A stretch of DNA of 52,624 bases from Gammaproteobacteria bacterium (GCA_019634835.1 JAHCAO010000015.1:1-52624), one strand, 5' to 3'; positions 35,327 to 46,156 are shown, numbered from the stretch's first letter. Notes: a model not told the origin generated them from the letters alone. Translations and numbers: made by a program.

Positions 35327-35733
35327 ATGTCATTTATCTCTGTTTCTAAAAACAATTTGGAGAGGTAAATTTATAGCTTAATAGTATAGCATATTAAGAC
35401 TAGAAGTTTAACAAAGGATCAACCTTTTTACGGTGAATAGATAGTTTGGTTGTCTTAAATACGTGTAAGAGAAAACTTACATCATCGAGAAAAATGATTA
35501 GCTTCAGCATGAATTTCCATTAAATGTTAATCGATATTGCTTAAGAATACTATATTCGCTATCCTCTGGTGTTTTCATCACCTATTCATTCATCTACACA
35601 TTCTGATGAATTCAAAAATAGGTGAGCGTAATCAAGTCATGACCTCATTCGGGTTTGTTTGCAGCCAAGGAGATCAAGTGTCAGCAGACTCTAAGAGGAT
35701 GGGATTAAAAAATTAAAATTGGAGAATAAAAAT
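35327..35733. other. hfq leader region with a strong hairpin
   Basis: No gene is seen here. 35578-35625 forms a two-part hairpin: TCACCTATT/AATAGGTGA enclosing ATTCATC/GATGAAT, with a 10-base loop. It ends about 108 bp before the hfq start and could be a structured leader or a small RNA. miaA, the usual gene before hfq in gammaproteobacteria, is absent. Confidence 0.45.
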
Positions 35734-36057
35734 ATGACAAAAGGACCATCATTACAAGATCCTTTCTTAAACTCTTTACGAAAAGAAAAAATTCCGGTTT
35801 CTATTTATTTAGTAAATGGAATTAAACTTCAAGGGGTAATTGAATCATTTGATCAATTTGTTGTGTTATTGAAAAATACGGTGAGTCAAATGGTATATAA
35901 GCATGCTATTTCGACTATTGTTCCAGCAAGAAATGTGTCATCGCCATATGAATATCCTACTACTAATAATAATGGCTATCATAATGGCGGTAACCATGGG
36001 AATGGCAACAAAAATAACGGTAATATAGCTAAGTCAAATATGTCTTCGCATGAGTAA
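35734..36057 (+). CDS. hfq: RNA chaperone Hfq
   Basis: Hfq is the hexameric Sm-like protein that pairs small RNAs with mRNAs. From ATG 35734 (TTGGAG 10 bases upstream) it has 107 residues. Sm1 [28 protein letters not shown] and Sm2 with the YKH motif (55-57) are intact. The C-terminal tail (about 75-107) is low-complexity Asn/Gly/His. It is the first gene of the hfq-hflX-DUF2065-purA run. Confidence 0.98.
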   Translation: MTKGPSLQDPFLNSLRKEKIPVSIYLVNGIKLQGVIESFDQFVVLLKNTVSQMVYKHAISTIVPARNVSSPYEYPTTNNNGYHNGGNHGNGNKNNGNIAKSNMSSHE

Positions 36058-36123
36058 ACGCACACAGTGTAAGGTCAGTGGGAATCGCTGGTGTAATCCC
36101 ATCATAAATTGAGGAGGTTCTCA

Positions 36124-37395
36124 TTGGATGATCGCTCAGGCGGCGGCGAGCGCGTTGTATTAATTCATGTCAATTTTCCTGTAGGTAAAATGGAGGAAGA
36201 CCTTGCTGAATTCAAGGAGCTTGCCATATCTGCAGGAGCTGAAATTGTTGGCATCGTGACGGGCACACGTCGTGTGCCCGAATCCAAGTATTTTGTGGGT
36301 TCTGGTAAAGCAGAAGAAATACGTGATGTTGTACTGGCAAGTAACGCGCAGCTTGTCATTTTTAATCACGTGCTGACTCCCGCTCAAGAGCGGAATTTGG
36401 AACAGCTTATTCATTGTCGGGTATTAGATAGAACAGGTTTAATACTCGATATATTTGCTCAACGAGCGCGTAGCTTTGAAGGTAAACTCCAAGTTGAGCT
36501 TGCGTTTTTAAAACGCCAATCCACGCGTTTAGTGCGCGGTTGGACACATTTAGAACGGCAGCGTGGTGGTATTGGATTACGCGGTGGCCCTGGTGAAACA
36601 CAGCTTGAAGTGGATAGGCGTTTAATTCGGAATAAAATTAAGCAAATTACTCTTAGTCTAAATAAAATACGCAAGCAACGAGAACAAGGGAGACGTGCGC
36701 GCCGAAAGGCGATTATTCCAACCATCGCATTGGTAGGATATACCAATGCGGGTAAATCTACCTTGTTCAACCGGTTGACAGGGTCTCTTGTTTATGTGGC
36801 GAACCAACTATTTGCAACCTTAGATCCCACCTTGCGGCGTGTTGATTTTCCAGAGTATGGCTCCGTCATTTTTGCAGATACCGTCGGTTTCATCCGGCAT
36901 TTACCGCATGATTTGGTTGAGGCTTTTCACGCCACGTTGGAGGAAGTCAGTGAAGCAGATTTATTGTTACATATTGTTGATGCGAGCGATGAAAATAGAA
37001 ACACACGTATAGAGCAAGTGAACGAAGTGCTCGAGACGATTCATGCCAAAGAGGTACCATCCATTATTGTATATAACAAAATAGATTTGAGTACAGATTT
37101 GCAGCCCAAAATAGAGCGTGATGAATCGGGAAGAATTAAGCGGGTTTTCATTTCGGCCTCTAAAGGGCATGGAATGGCTGAGTTAGGGGTAGTGATTGGC
37201 GAGATGTTAGGCAAGAATATGATCACGACGGAAGTGGTACTCGTGCCCAAACAGGCTAAATTACGCTCAAAATTGTATTCTCGTCATGCAGTGATTTTTG
37301 AGAAAATTGATGAAGAAGGCAATCATCATTTATCTATTCGTTTACCCCAAGTGGATTTTGATAAGCTTTTTCTTGAAGAAAAACGTGAAGAATAG
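36124..37395 (+). CDS. hflX: GTPase HflX
   Basis: HflX is a ribosome-associated GTPase that splits stalled 70S ribosomes. The 423 residues have an N-terminal HflX domain (VGSGKAEEI, RVLDRTGLILDIFAQRA), the coiled linker with GGPGETQLEVDRR, and G motifs GYTNAGKS (about 205-212), DTVGFIRHLP and NKID. GAGGAGG (36111-36117) lies 6 bases before TTG 36124; no ATG is in reach, so TTG is the likely start. Confidence 0.96.
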   Translation: MDDRSGGGERVVLIHVNFPVGKMEEDLAEFKELAISAGAEIVGIVTGTRRVPESKYFVGSGKAEEIRDVVLASNAQLVIFNHVLTPAQERNLEQLIHCRVLDRTGLILDIFAQRARSFEGKLQVELAFLKRQSTRLVRGWTHLERQRGGIGLRGGPGETQLEVDRRLIRNKIKQITLSLNKIRKQREQGRRARRKAIIPTIALVGYTNAGKSTLFNRLTGSLVYVANQLFATLDPTLRRVDFPEYGSVIFADTVGFIRHLPHDLVEAFHATLEEVSEADLLLHIVDASDENRNTRIEQVNEVLETIHAKEVPSIIVYNKIDLSTDLQPKIERDESGRIKRVFISASKGHGMAELGVVIGEMLGKNMITTEVVLVPKQAKLRSKLYSRHAVIFEKIDEEGNHHLSIRLPQVDFDKLFLEEKREE

Positions 37396-37436
37396 GCTTA
37401 ATATACCTGTGGCGTTTCACCTTAGAGGATGGTTGT

Positions 37437-37634
37437 ATGATGTGGTCTATATTAATTACTGCAATCGGGTTATTGTTTGTATTTGAAGGTATTTTACCAT
37501 TTTTATCACCGCGGTTCTGGCGCCAATTAATGCAGCACCTATTTATTCAAAGTGACAGAATGCTGCGTGTGATGGGTTTTATCAGTATGCTAATAGGGCT
37601 CGCATTGGTCTGTATTGCGCATAATCTTTACTAG
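37437..37634 (+). CDS. DUF2065 family small membrane protein (YjeT type)
   Basis: The 65-residue protein with two membrane helices (about 3-22 and 43-62) and the central PRFWRQLMQHLFIQSDRMLRVMGF matches the YjeT family of unknown function. In gammaproteobacteria this gene usually lies between hflC and purA; here it follows hflX by 41 bp because hflK and hflC are missing. AGAGGATGG precedes the ATG. Confidence 0.9.
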   Translation: MMWSILITAIGLLFVFEGILPFLSPRFWRQLMQHLFIQSDRMLRVMGFISMLIGLALVCIAHNLY

Positions 37635-37709
37635 GGCCAACTTTGTTTTGATCTGAGTAGTGGATGAAAAGAGTGTTGGTGTTCATGCAGAAATAATAGA
37701 TGTTAATAG

Positions 37710-39118
<1,409 letters not shown>

Positions 39119-39199
39119 TGTTTTATCAGGTGTATCGTACTCTATGAGAGTAGACTGCGAACTTTATACTTATGGTTATCTTTTTTCAACCGCATTTAG

Positions 39200-39232
39200 G
39201 TTAAGAAAACTTTAAGTATCCTATGTTATATG
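39200..39232 (+). promoter_or_regulatory. PmrA-box-like site and -10 element
   Basis: GTTAAG-AAAAC-TTTAAG (39200-39216) has TTAA cores 11 bp apart and differs from YTTAAK-N5-YTTAAK only at the first base. TATATG (39227-39232) follows after 10 bp, as at 17630. The gene start is at 39276. Confidence 0.5.
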
Positions 39233-39275
39233 TTTTCTTCAAATCATGTAGGAATTGTATTATAAGGAGATAATC

Positions 39276-40382
39276 ATGTTTCGGTGGATATTTGGTAAAT
39301 CGAAAGAACAACCCTTTGTTATGCCAGAGCATGTAAAGCCACGAAAACCACAATGGGAGCCGGATGGTCAGGGTGGATATAGAAAAATAGGTATTCCAAC
39401 TGTAACCACAACAGCAGCAACATTGACATTGTTAGCGGATGCTTCTCAATTAAAACCTTCTGTCGTAACCACCGTTTCAAATACTCCTTCATTAAATGAT
39501 GCTGACAGCAGTTTTCCAGACGATGCTCGTCCCATACCTAATTATGAAAATGTAGATGCATTGGAGGGATATTTAGAAGAATTGGCCATGTTGGGAAGTG
39601 GCTTTCAACGTTCTTTGCAAGCTTGGAAGGAAAAGAAAATTAAAATAATTGGTGATGACGAAAGTTTAAAGGAAAAATTAAAGATTAATATCAATTATCC
39701 AGAATCTAATGTTGAACAGGGTGTTTTACGTGTAATAAGAGAATTTTTTGAAAATATTTTTCGATCTTTAAAGGAAGATATCGAACCGGCTAACATGGAA
39801 CTGCATGAATTATTGGATAACGTGGCGCCAGAAGTAGAAGTTTTGTGTCATCATTTAGAAGAAGAATGCAGTAAATTGCAGGATAATAGCCGAACACAAG
39901 AAGCGCAGCGTTTGACTTGCATTGGCATATGCGATACTAGCATAGAAATTAACGAAGCACTGATTAAAATGGTGAATCATATCAGAGCTGAGTTAATATA
40001 TTGTTTACATGCAGAGCAAGTGGCAGAGCAAGTGGCCAAGCAATTAATCCTGACTAGCTTAATGATTCTTACCAAGATACCGTTCCCAGATTTAAGTTTC
40101 ACTTTTAATGCTGCTTATCGGAGTTTTTTGTATAACGAGATAACAAAAGAAAAGATAGAAATTGATAAATTTGAAACAAATGTAAGAGGTGAGTTGCGAG
40201 AAGCCATGCAAAAAATTGTAACAGAAGAGAATAAATGGCTGGAATCAAAGAAGAAAGCAGAATTAACAACACTATCAATACCAAGAGTGGATAGCCCACT
40301 GCTTTATGCAAAAAATAATTTGCCCATTGTTACAGCACCACTCACTGATGAGAAAAACTTATCTGCAAAGTTATCTTCATAA
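39276..40382 (+). CDS. Unknown helical protein, candidate Dot/Icm substrate
   Basis: From ATG 39276 (TAAGGAG 39263-39269 upstream) the protein has 368 residues. A basic, Pro-rich start (FRWIFGKSKEQPFVMPEHVK) and a Thr/Ser-rich linker (about 45-85) lead into a long helical region (about 95-340) with acidic runs such as LHHLEEECSKLQ and a hydrophobic helix near 250-275 (LILTSLMILTKIPFP). No signal peptide and no recognised domain. The PmrA-like site upstream and cytosolic helical make-up fit an exported effector; this is inference. Confidence 0.72.
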   Translation: MFRWIFGKSKEQPFVMPEHVKPRKPQWEPDGQGGYRKIGIPTVTTTAATLTLLADASQLKPSVVTTVSNTPSLNDADSSFPDDARPIPNYENVDALEGYLEELAMLGSGFQRSLQAWKEKKIKIIGDDESLKEKLKININYPESNVEQGVLRVIREFFENIFRSLKEDIEPANMELHELLDNVAPEVEVLCHHLEEECSKLQDNSRTQEAQRLTCIGICDTSIEINEALIKMVNHIRAELIYCLHAEQVAEQVAKQLILTSLMILTKIPFPDLSFTFNAAYRSFLYNEITKEKIEIDKFETNVRGELREAMQKIVTEENKWLESKKKAELTTLSIPRVDSPLLYAKNNLPIVTAPLTDEKNLSAKLSS

Positions 40383-40417
40383 TTTTTTTGTAGCTGAGGA
40401 ATCCATGTTAACAGATT

Positions 40418-41213
40418 CTAATGTTTTACCCTTGGCGCTTTAACTGGTGTCGAGTTAGAGCGAGTTACATTGTAATATTGGTACCAGGTTTCAACAGCAG
40501 AATTGTCAATATGCTGTTTTAGTGCGGAGCATCTGGAGCGGTATTAGTAGGAAGCTGTTCGTTATTCTCAATAAGAATCAGAACTAATCGTTGCTGTACC
40601 AATTGCCTGATAGACTTCCTTCGGAATGAGGATGCGTTTTAAAAACATATAGTATTTATCAGCGATGAATTTTTCTTCTTTAATTAATTTCTTTACTGGA
40701 AATAAATTATTTCGCTTATTCACCCATCTATTTGGTTTTGTATCTATTAAGTAAGGAAAACTCAGGATGTCTCGCTGTGTGACGGGGAAGGCACGAACTG
40801 GTGCAACTATACGATTAAAAATATTGGGGGTTCATTGCGGTAAGCGGCCATGTTGCTCGGTCATCGTCAATTTTTACAAAGAATCCAACTGAACTATCAA
40901 AGCCATAGTTTCCGTAATGTAAATTATCATCTTCTTCTACGTATGCTGCAACCCAAATCTTGATTACTTCATACTTTAATAAATTCTTTTTTTTGGTGAG
41001 TTTGTGTTGTGGAACTCCATTAGGGTCGCGACATTCTGTGCTTTACTAGTAGGTTGTTTCTTATGTAATTAAGATGGCTTGATTAGAGAGGAGCACAAAA
41101 ATAATATAAGGTTCTTTTTGGGGTTTATGCAGACCTAATGGATCAGGGCGATCAGGAGTATAGATTGCAGTAAAACCCACGATGGATATTCTAGTTGTTT
41201 TTTGTGTATCCAT
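40418..41213 (-). pseudogene. Multiply frameshifted gene, former protein about 260 residues
   Basis: Reading the minus strand from ATG 41213, consecutive open segments join into one protein with frame changes: MDTQKTTRISIVGFTAIYTP... (to a stop at 41061), DPNGVPQHKLTKKK...NYGFDSSVGFFVKIDDD (41027 to about 40817), NRIVAPVRAFPVTQRDIL...YQAIGTATISSDSY (to 40568), ENNEQLPTNTAPDAPH (to 40519) and QHIDNSAVETWYQYYNV...KAPRVKH (to 40418). At least four indels and several stops are needed. The segments read like real protein (balanced composition, Trp/Tyr motifs). The family is not recognised. Confidence 0.75.
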
Positions 41214-41414
41214 AGTAATGTACGGATCTCAATTTTTATGAGTTAAAACTACTTTATGATTGATCGATCCAATGTAAATTGATTCATTGTCATCCTTATA
41301 TAAATAATAGTACATTTTTAGATTAAGTTATTACGTAAAGATTAAATGATAATTTCTTACCATCGCGTCGGGTCAGCGGAGTCGCTGCTTATAACATGAG
41401 AAGAGGATTATGTT

Positions 41415-43511
41415 TTGTGTGCGAAAAAACAAAATGAAGTTGGAGTGACGTCAGCATTTCAATTCCATGGTATTGGAAAACAAAGTGCAAAGCATCTTGC
41501 CAGATTAGAAATATTTTCTGTACAAGATCTCTTATTTCACCTTCCATCACGTTACCAAGATCGAACACGAATTGAGTTTATTCGCCAATTAATACCGGGC
41601 AATGAAGCAGTGATAGAAGGTACTATCCATCAGATTTCTACACTTCAACGAGGGCGGACTAAGCTGCTTTGTGAATTAAAAGATGAAACTGGTATTATCC
41701 ATCTACGTTTTTTCCATGTACTGACCTTTCAATCTAAAATACTGCAACCTGGTACTCGTTTGCGATGTTATAGTGAAGTTCGGATGGGGCCTAAGGGCTT
41801 GGAAATGGTGCACCCTGAATTTCAAGTGATTAGGAAAGATAAGCCTTTGCCTCTTGATCAGCATCTCACACCGATTTATCCAACGACGGAAGGATTAACT
41901 CAATATGCGATAAGGAAATTGACAACAAATGCGTTAGCGTGGATGCGTAATGAAAATACTTTGCATGAACTATTACCCGAACCATTACTGCAATTATTAT
42001 CGTATCCTACCCTAAAAGATGCTTTGCAATTTGTGCATAGGCCACCTCGCCAAGTTTTAATAACAAACTTGCTGGACAATAAAACTGTTGCACAACAGCG
42101 GTTGGTGTTTGAAGAATTACTTGCGCATCGCATCAGTTTGTTACAGGTAAAATATAAGTTTCAATCTCAAATGGGTGTGTCGTTAGCTAAGCATGAAAAA
42201 CTTTCACAACAATTTCGTGCGTGTTTACTATTCCAGCTGACACACGCTCAAGAACGCGTTATTCAAGAAATTCAGCATGATTTGATATTATCGCACCCTA
42301 TGTTGAGATTAGTGCAAGGCGATGTTGGATCGGGAAAAACAGTAGTTGCAGCTTTTGCTATGTTGCAGTCAGTCGAGAATGGGCATCAAGCAGCAATGAT
42401 GGCCCCTACCGAATTATTGGCGGAACAACATTATCGCGTATTTCATCGCTGGTTTGAGCCTTTGGGGGTGAAAGTCGTGTTTCTTTCCGGAAATGTGAAG
42501 GCCCGTGCGCGTTCCGCTGTGCTTGAGGCCATTAAGAGCGGTGATGCACAAATTATTTTAGGAACACATGCATTATTTCAACAAGAAGTGAGTTTTACGT
42601 CGCTTGCATTAGTTATTATTGATGAGCAGCATCGCTTTGGTGTGCAGCAGCGTGCTTTGTTTCGAGCAAAAGGTATGCAACTTAGTTATTTCCCTCATCA
42701 ACTGATTATGACAGCGACTCCTATTCCGCGCACATTAGCAATGAGTTTTTACGCTGATCTCGATTGCTCAACGATCAATGAACTTCCGCCGGGCAGAATG
42801 CCAATTATGACGAGTGTCCTGGCAAATTCTCGTCGTGAAGAAGTGGTTACGCGCATTCGCAAGGCTTGTCAGCAAGGAAGACAAGTTTACTGGGTTTGCC
42901 CATTGATTGATGAATCTGAAGCTATCGTTTGTCAGGCGGCGACAAAAACCATGGAGGAACTACAAAAATTGCTACCCGAATTTAAAATAGGGATGGTGCA
43001 TGGCCGTATGCACTCGAATCATAAGGAATCCGCCATGCGTGCATTTCAAGCAGGAGAGATACATTTATTAGTCGCGACTACGGTAATTGAAGTGGGTGTG
43101 GATGTGCCCAATGCAAGTGTGATGATTATTGAAAATGCAGAACGGCTTGGGTTGTCGCAGTTACATCAATTACGTGGACGTGTAGGACGTGGTTTAACAG
43201 CGAGCCATTGTGTATTGCTGTATCAGTATCCCTTATCAGAGTTAGCAAAAGCACGGTTGGCTGTGATGCGTGAAACAACAGACGGTTTCAAGATTGCGCA
43301 ATATGATTTAGAGTTGCGTGGCCCAGGTGAAATATTAGGAACAAAACAAACTGGTGATTTATCATTTCGTATTGCTGATTTAATTCGTGATAGTGATATA
43401 TTACCGCAAGTACATAAAATAGCTGATCTCATCATGCGTGATCACAAAGAAGTAATACCTCCTCTTATTGAGCGTTGGTTAGGAAATAAAGAGGAGTATG
43501 GTAAAGTTTGA
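41415..43511 (+). CDS. recG: ATP-dependent DNA helicase RecG
   Basis: RecG remodels stalled replication forks and Holliday junctions. The 698 residues contain an N-terminal wedge/OB region (FHLPSRYQDRT, ELKDETGIIHLRFFH), Walker A QGDVGSGKTVVA (about 302), DEQH box with HRFG (about 402), TATPIPRTLAM, and motif VI QLRGRVGRG. The frame starts at TTG 41415 with AAGAGG upstream; an ATG five bases earlier is in another frame. Confidence 0.96.
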   Translation: MCAKKQNEVGVTSAFQFHGIGKQSAKHLARLEIFSVQDLLFHLPSRYQDRTRIEFIRQLIPGNEAVIEGTIHQISTLQRGRTKLLCELKDETGIIHLRFFHVLTFQSKILQPGTRLRCYSEVRMGPKGLEMVHPEFQVIRKDKPLPLDQHLTPIYPTTEGLTQYAIRKLTTNALAWMRNENTLHELLPEPLLQLLSYPTLKDALQFVHRPPRQVLITNLLDNKTVAQQRLVFEELLAHRISLLQVKYKFQSQMGVSLAKHEKLSQQFRACLLFQLTHAQERVIQEIQHDLILSHPMLRLVQGDVGSGKTVVAAFAMLQSVENGHQAAMMAPTELLAEQHYRVFHRWFEPLGVKVVFLSGNVKARARSAVLEAIKSGDAQIILGTHALFQQEVSFTSLALVIIDEQHRFGVQQRALFRAKGMQLSYFPHQLIMTATPIPRTLAMSFYADLDCSTINELPPGRMPIMTSVLANSRREEVVTRIRKACQQGRQVYWVCPLIDESEAIVCQAATKTMEELQKLLPEFKIGMVHGRMHSNHKESAMRAFQAGEIHLLVATTVIEVGVDVPNASVMIIENAERLGLSQLHQLRGRVGRGLTASHCVLLYQYPLSELAKARLAVMRETTDGFKIAQYDLELRGPGEILGTKQTGDLSFRIADLIRDSDILPQVHKIADLIMRDHKEVIPPLIERWLGNKEEYGKV

Positions 43512-43537
43512 TAGGATTAATTTTTGTTTACAGTAAG

Positions 43538-43568
43538 TTGTCTTATCAAATGAATTTGATACTATACT
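43538..43568 (+). promoter_or_regulatory. Palindromic operator-like site before the first OMP gene
   Basis: TATCAAATGAATTTGATA (43544-43561) is a perfect palindrome with 8-bp arms around GA. TTGTCT (43538) and TATACT (43563) could be -35 and -10 boxes with a 19-bp spacer, so the palindrome would fill the spacer, a typical repressor position. The three other OMP genes lack it. Confidence 0.4.
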
Positions 43569-43611
43569 TGTTTAATTTTTAATACATCTTATTCACAGGG
43601 AGCATAAGGAA

Positions 43612-44664
43612 ATGAAGTCTATCTTCAAACGCAGTGCAATTAGTTTAATCGTGCTAGGCATGGCTGGCTCAACCTATGCCGCAGCGTTGAGTAATAATAC
43701 AACGTGGTCGCCGCGTCTTACCGGTGTGTTTATCGGTGTTGATGCCTTGGATTTACGTCCGATGAATGGCGATTTAGATTATGTTACCGTTTCGTCTACC
43801 AGCCCAAGCGGTTCTTTTTATACCCGTACCATTTCTACAGATTATGACTGGAGTTGGCGTTTATACGGTGGTATTAAATTTACTGACAATGATGACATCA
43901 CGTTAAGCTGGATGAGAATCCGCACTAGCGACAAAGACTCAGTGGGTATTAATACTGGTACTGCTCCTTTTCCACGTTGGTGGTTTCCAGGAGCATGGGA
44001 TGCCGTTTCTTCCAGGGTTAAGTTTGATTTAGATCAAGTATATGGTGTGTGGGGTCATACCATTAACTTTAACAATCCGTGGAGTGTGCGTTATGCGGCA
44101 GGTATTGAGTACGCGAAATTAGATAGTGATATGACCGTATCAGCGCAACAATATAGCGAAAGTAGTTATGATTTAATTTCGTATACGGCGGGCAGCCGCT
44201 TAAGCGGTTGGGGTCCACGGGTTGAGTTTGATATGACTTACCACCTACCTTACAACTTTGCTTTGTTTGGTAAGGCTAATGCGGCTTTATTAGTCAGTGA
44301 TCGTAAGATTTCGCTTGAACCCTATTATGCTTACGATGAATATGAGCAATTTAGTGGTGGTACATCCCACTTCTCAACTCGTCATGTAGTGGTGCCACGA
44401 TTTGGTATGAGATTGGGAGCTAGTTATACCGCTATGTTCGGACAAGCTGGCGCAGAAGGGGGCTCATGCACAACGTTGACCATCGATGCGGGTTGGCAGG
44501 TCGAGTCTTACGTTCATGCGATTGAGCGTCCTAATAGTGCTACCGCTGTTGTTTCTGATGTCACTTCTCTTGCTAATTATTCTAACTTTGCTTCCACAAA
44601 GACCAGTAATTTTGGTGATCAAGGATTGTTCCTTGGCGTGAAGCTGGGTATGGATTGGCTGTAA
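43612..44664 (+). CDS. Outer-membrane beta-barrel protein, Lpg1974 family, copy 1
   Basis: The 350-residue precursor has a signal peptide (1-24, cut near TYAAA) and alternating strand patterns of a beta barrel ending in a membrane-insertion signal with aromatic residues (LGVKLGMDWL). Shared blocks include FIGVDALDLRPMNGDLDY, DYDWSWRLYGGIKFTDNDDITLSW, YGVWGHTINFNNPWSVRYAAGIEYA and FGMRLGASY. A single Cys (GGSCTTLT) lies in a loop shared by copies 1-3. The family forms pores in Legionella. GGGAGCATAAGGAA precedes the ATG. It has its own promoter and terminator. Confidence 0.92.
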   Translation: MKSIFKRSAISLIVLGMAGSTYAAALSNNTTWSPRLTGVFIGVDALDLRPMNGDLDYVTVSSTSPSGSFYTRTISTDYDWSWRLYGGIKFTDNDDITLSWMRIRTSDKDSVGINTGTAPFPRWWFPGAWDAVSSRVKFDLDQVYGVWGHTINFNNPWSVRYAAGIEYAKLDSDMTVSAQQYSESSYDLISYTAGSRLSGWGPRVEFDMTYHLPYNFALFGKANAALLVSDRKISLEPYYAYDEYEQFSGGTSHFSTRHVVVPRFGMRLGASYTAMFGQAGAEGGSCTTLTIDAGWQVESYVHAIERPNSATAVVSDVTSLANYSNFASTKTSNFGDQGLFLGVKLGMDWL

Positions 44665-44683
44665 ATATATTGTCACACGAACT

Positions 44684-44723
44684 AACCCGGCTGGTTAGGT
44701 GATAGTCGGGTTTTTCTTTTTTT
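44684..44723 (+). terminator. Rho-independent terminator after OMP copy 1
   Basis: AACCCGGCT pairs with AGTCGGGTT (one G-T pair) and is followed by TTTTTCTTTTTTT. Copies 2 and 3 have the same terminator, so it was duplicated with the gene. Confidence 0.85.
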
Positions 44724-44792
44724 ATGGGATGATTTTTCTATTGTTTGGCTAATAAGAAAATTTCTTGACTGAGCACAAACAATATTGCGATA

Positions 44793-44820
44793 TTGCGTAA
44801 TATCAGTAATTTGCTATGAT
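44793..44820 (+). promoter_or_regulatory. Promoter of OMP copy 2
   Basis: TTGCGT (44793-44798) and TATGAT (44815-44820) are 16 bp apart. The stretch CAATATTGCG...AATATCAGTAATTTGCTA is shared with copy 3, and CAATATTGCGTAA also with copy 4. GATATT-GCGT-AATATC forms a small palindrome over the -35 box. Confidence 0.6.
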
Positions 44821-44868
44821 GTTAACTTGAAATTCATAATTACGTTACTTAACAGGGAGCATAAGGAA

Positions 44869-45951
44869 ATGAAGTCTATCTTCAAACGCAGTGCAATTAG
44901 TTTAATCGTGTTAGGCATGGCTGGCTCAACCTATGCAGCAGCGCCGAGCAATAATACAACGTGGTCGCCACGTTTTACTGGTGTATTTATCGGTATTGAC
45001 GCTTTGGATTTACGTCCAATGAATGGCGATTTAGATTATGTTACCGTTTCTCCTACCAGCCCAAGCGGTTCTTTTTATACCCGCGCCATTTCTACAGATT
45101 ATGACTGGAGTTGGCGTTTATATGGTGGTATTAAATTTACTGATAATGATGACATCACGTTAAGCTGGATGAGAATGCATACTAGCGATAAGGATTCAGT
45201 GGGCACTAGCTCCGGCGCTATAGTCTTTCCGCGTTGGGGATACCCAGACCCGTGGGACACCGTTTCTTCTAGGGTCAAGTTTGATTTAGATCAAGTATAT
45301 GGCGTATGGGGTCATACCATTAACTTTAACAACCCATGGAGTGTACGTTACGCAGCGGGTATTGAATATGCGAGGTTAGACAACGACATGTCCGTTTCCT
45401 CGGATGTTCAGTATGGCAACATACCTCAACTTCAAGTTATTGATAGTGGCAGTACTCTCGGTGCGATAACAAAGAGTCGTTTACGTGGTTGGGGTCCACG
45501 GGTTGAATTTGATGTGACATATCATCTGCCTTACAACTTTGCTTTGTTTGGGGATGCCAACGCATCTTTGTTAGTCAGTACCCGTAAGATTTCACAGGAA
45601 TGGAACGATTATTATTATGACAATCAATCAGTAGAGTGGGATTCATATTCTTCTCATTTCTCAACTCGTCATGTAGTGGTACCACGATTTGGTATGAGAT
45701 TGGGAGCTAGCTACACTGCTGTGTTTGGACAAGCTGGTGCAGAAGGTGGCTCATGCACAACGTTGACTATCGATGCAGGTTGGCAGGTCGAATCTTATGT
45801 GCATGCGGTTGAGCGCCTTGACGGTGCATATGGTTTATCAGGTGTTGCAGCTTCAGTTCAGCCAGGCTATTTTGCTCCTTCCACGAAGACTAGTAACTTT
45901 GGTGATCAAGGGTTTTTCCTTGGTGTAAAGTTGGGTATGGATTGGCTATAA
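44869..45951 (+). CDS. Outer-membrane beta-barrel protein, Lpg1974 family, copy 2
   Basis: The 360-residue paralogue is nearly identical to copies 1 and 3 in signal peptide, barrel strands and last strand, and differs in the exposed loops (SSGAIVFPRWGYPDPWD, VQYGNIPQLQVIDSGS, NDYYYDNQSVEWDSY). The start at 44869 follows the conserved GGGAGCATAAGGAA; the longer frame from 44785 is upstream leader. Variation limited to loops suggests selection by host or phage, or antigenic divergence. Confidence 0.92.
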   Translation: MKSIFKRSAISLIVLGMAGSTYAAAPSNNTTWSPRFTGVFIGIDALDLRPMNGDLDYVTVSPTSPSGSFYTRAISTDYDWSWRLYGGIKFTDNDDITLSWMRMHTSDKDSVGTSSGAIVFPRWGYPDPWDTVSSRVKFDLDQVYGVWGHTINFNNPWSVRYAAGIEYARLDNDMSVSSDVQYGNIPQLQVIDSGSTLGAITKSRLRGWGPRVEFDVTYHLPYNFALFGDANASLLVSTRKISQEWNDYYYDNQSVEWDSYSSHFSTRHVVVPRFGMRLGASYTAVFGQAGAEGGSCTTLTIDAGWQVESYVHAVERLDGAYGLSGVAASVQPGYFAPSTKTSNFGDQGFFLGVKLGMDWL

Positions 45952-45970
45952 ATATATTGTCACACGAACT

Positions 45971-46010
45971 AACCCGACTGGTCTGATGACAGTCGGGTTT
46001 TTCTTTTTTT
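45971..46010 (+). terminator. Rho-independent terminator after OMP copy 2
   Basis: AACCCGACTG and CAGTCGGGTT form a perfect 10-bp stem followed by TTTCTTTTTTT. Confidence 0.9.
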
Positions 46011-46080
46011 ACCGCATTATTTTTTCTATCATCCTGCCAATAAAAGAGTTTCACGACTAAACACAAAAGTACAAACAATA

Positions 46081-46108
46081 TTGCGTAATATCAGTAATTT
46101 GCTAAGAT
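46081..46108 (+). promoter_or_regulatory. Promoter of OMP copy 3
   Basis: TTGCGT (46081) and TAAGAT (46103) with a 16-bp spacer, nearly identical to the copy 2 promoter; the -10 box has one change (TATGAT to TAAGAT), which predicts a weaker promoter. Confidence 0.55.
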
Positions 46109-46156
46109 GTTAACTTGAAATTCATAACGATGTTACTTAACAGGGAGCATAAGGAA

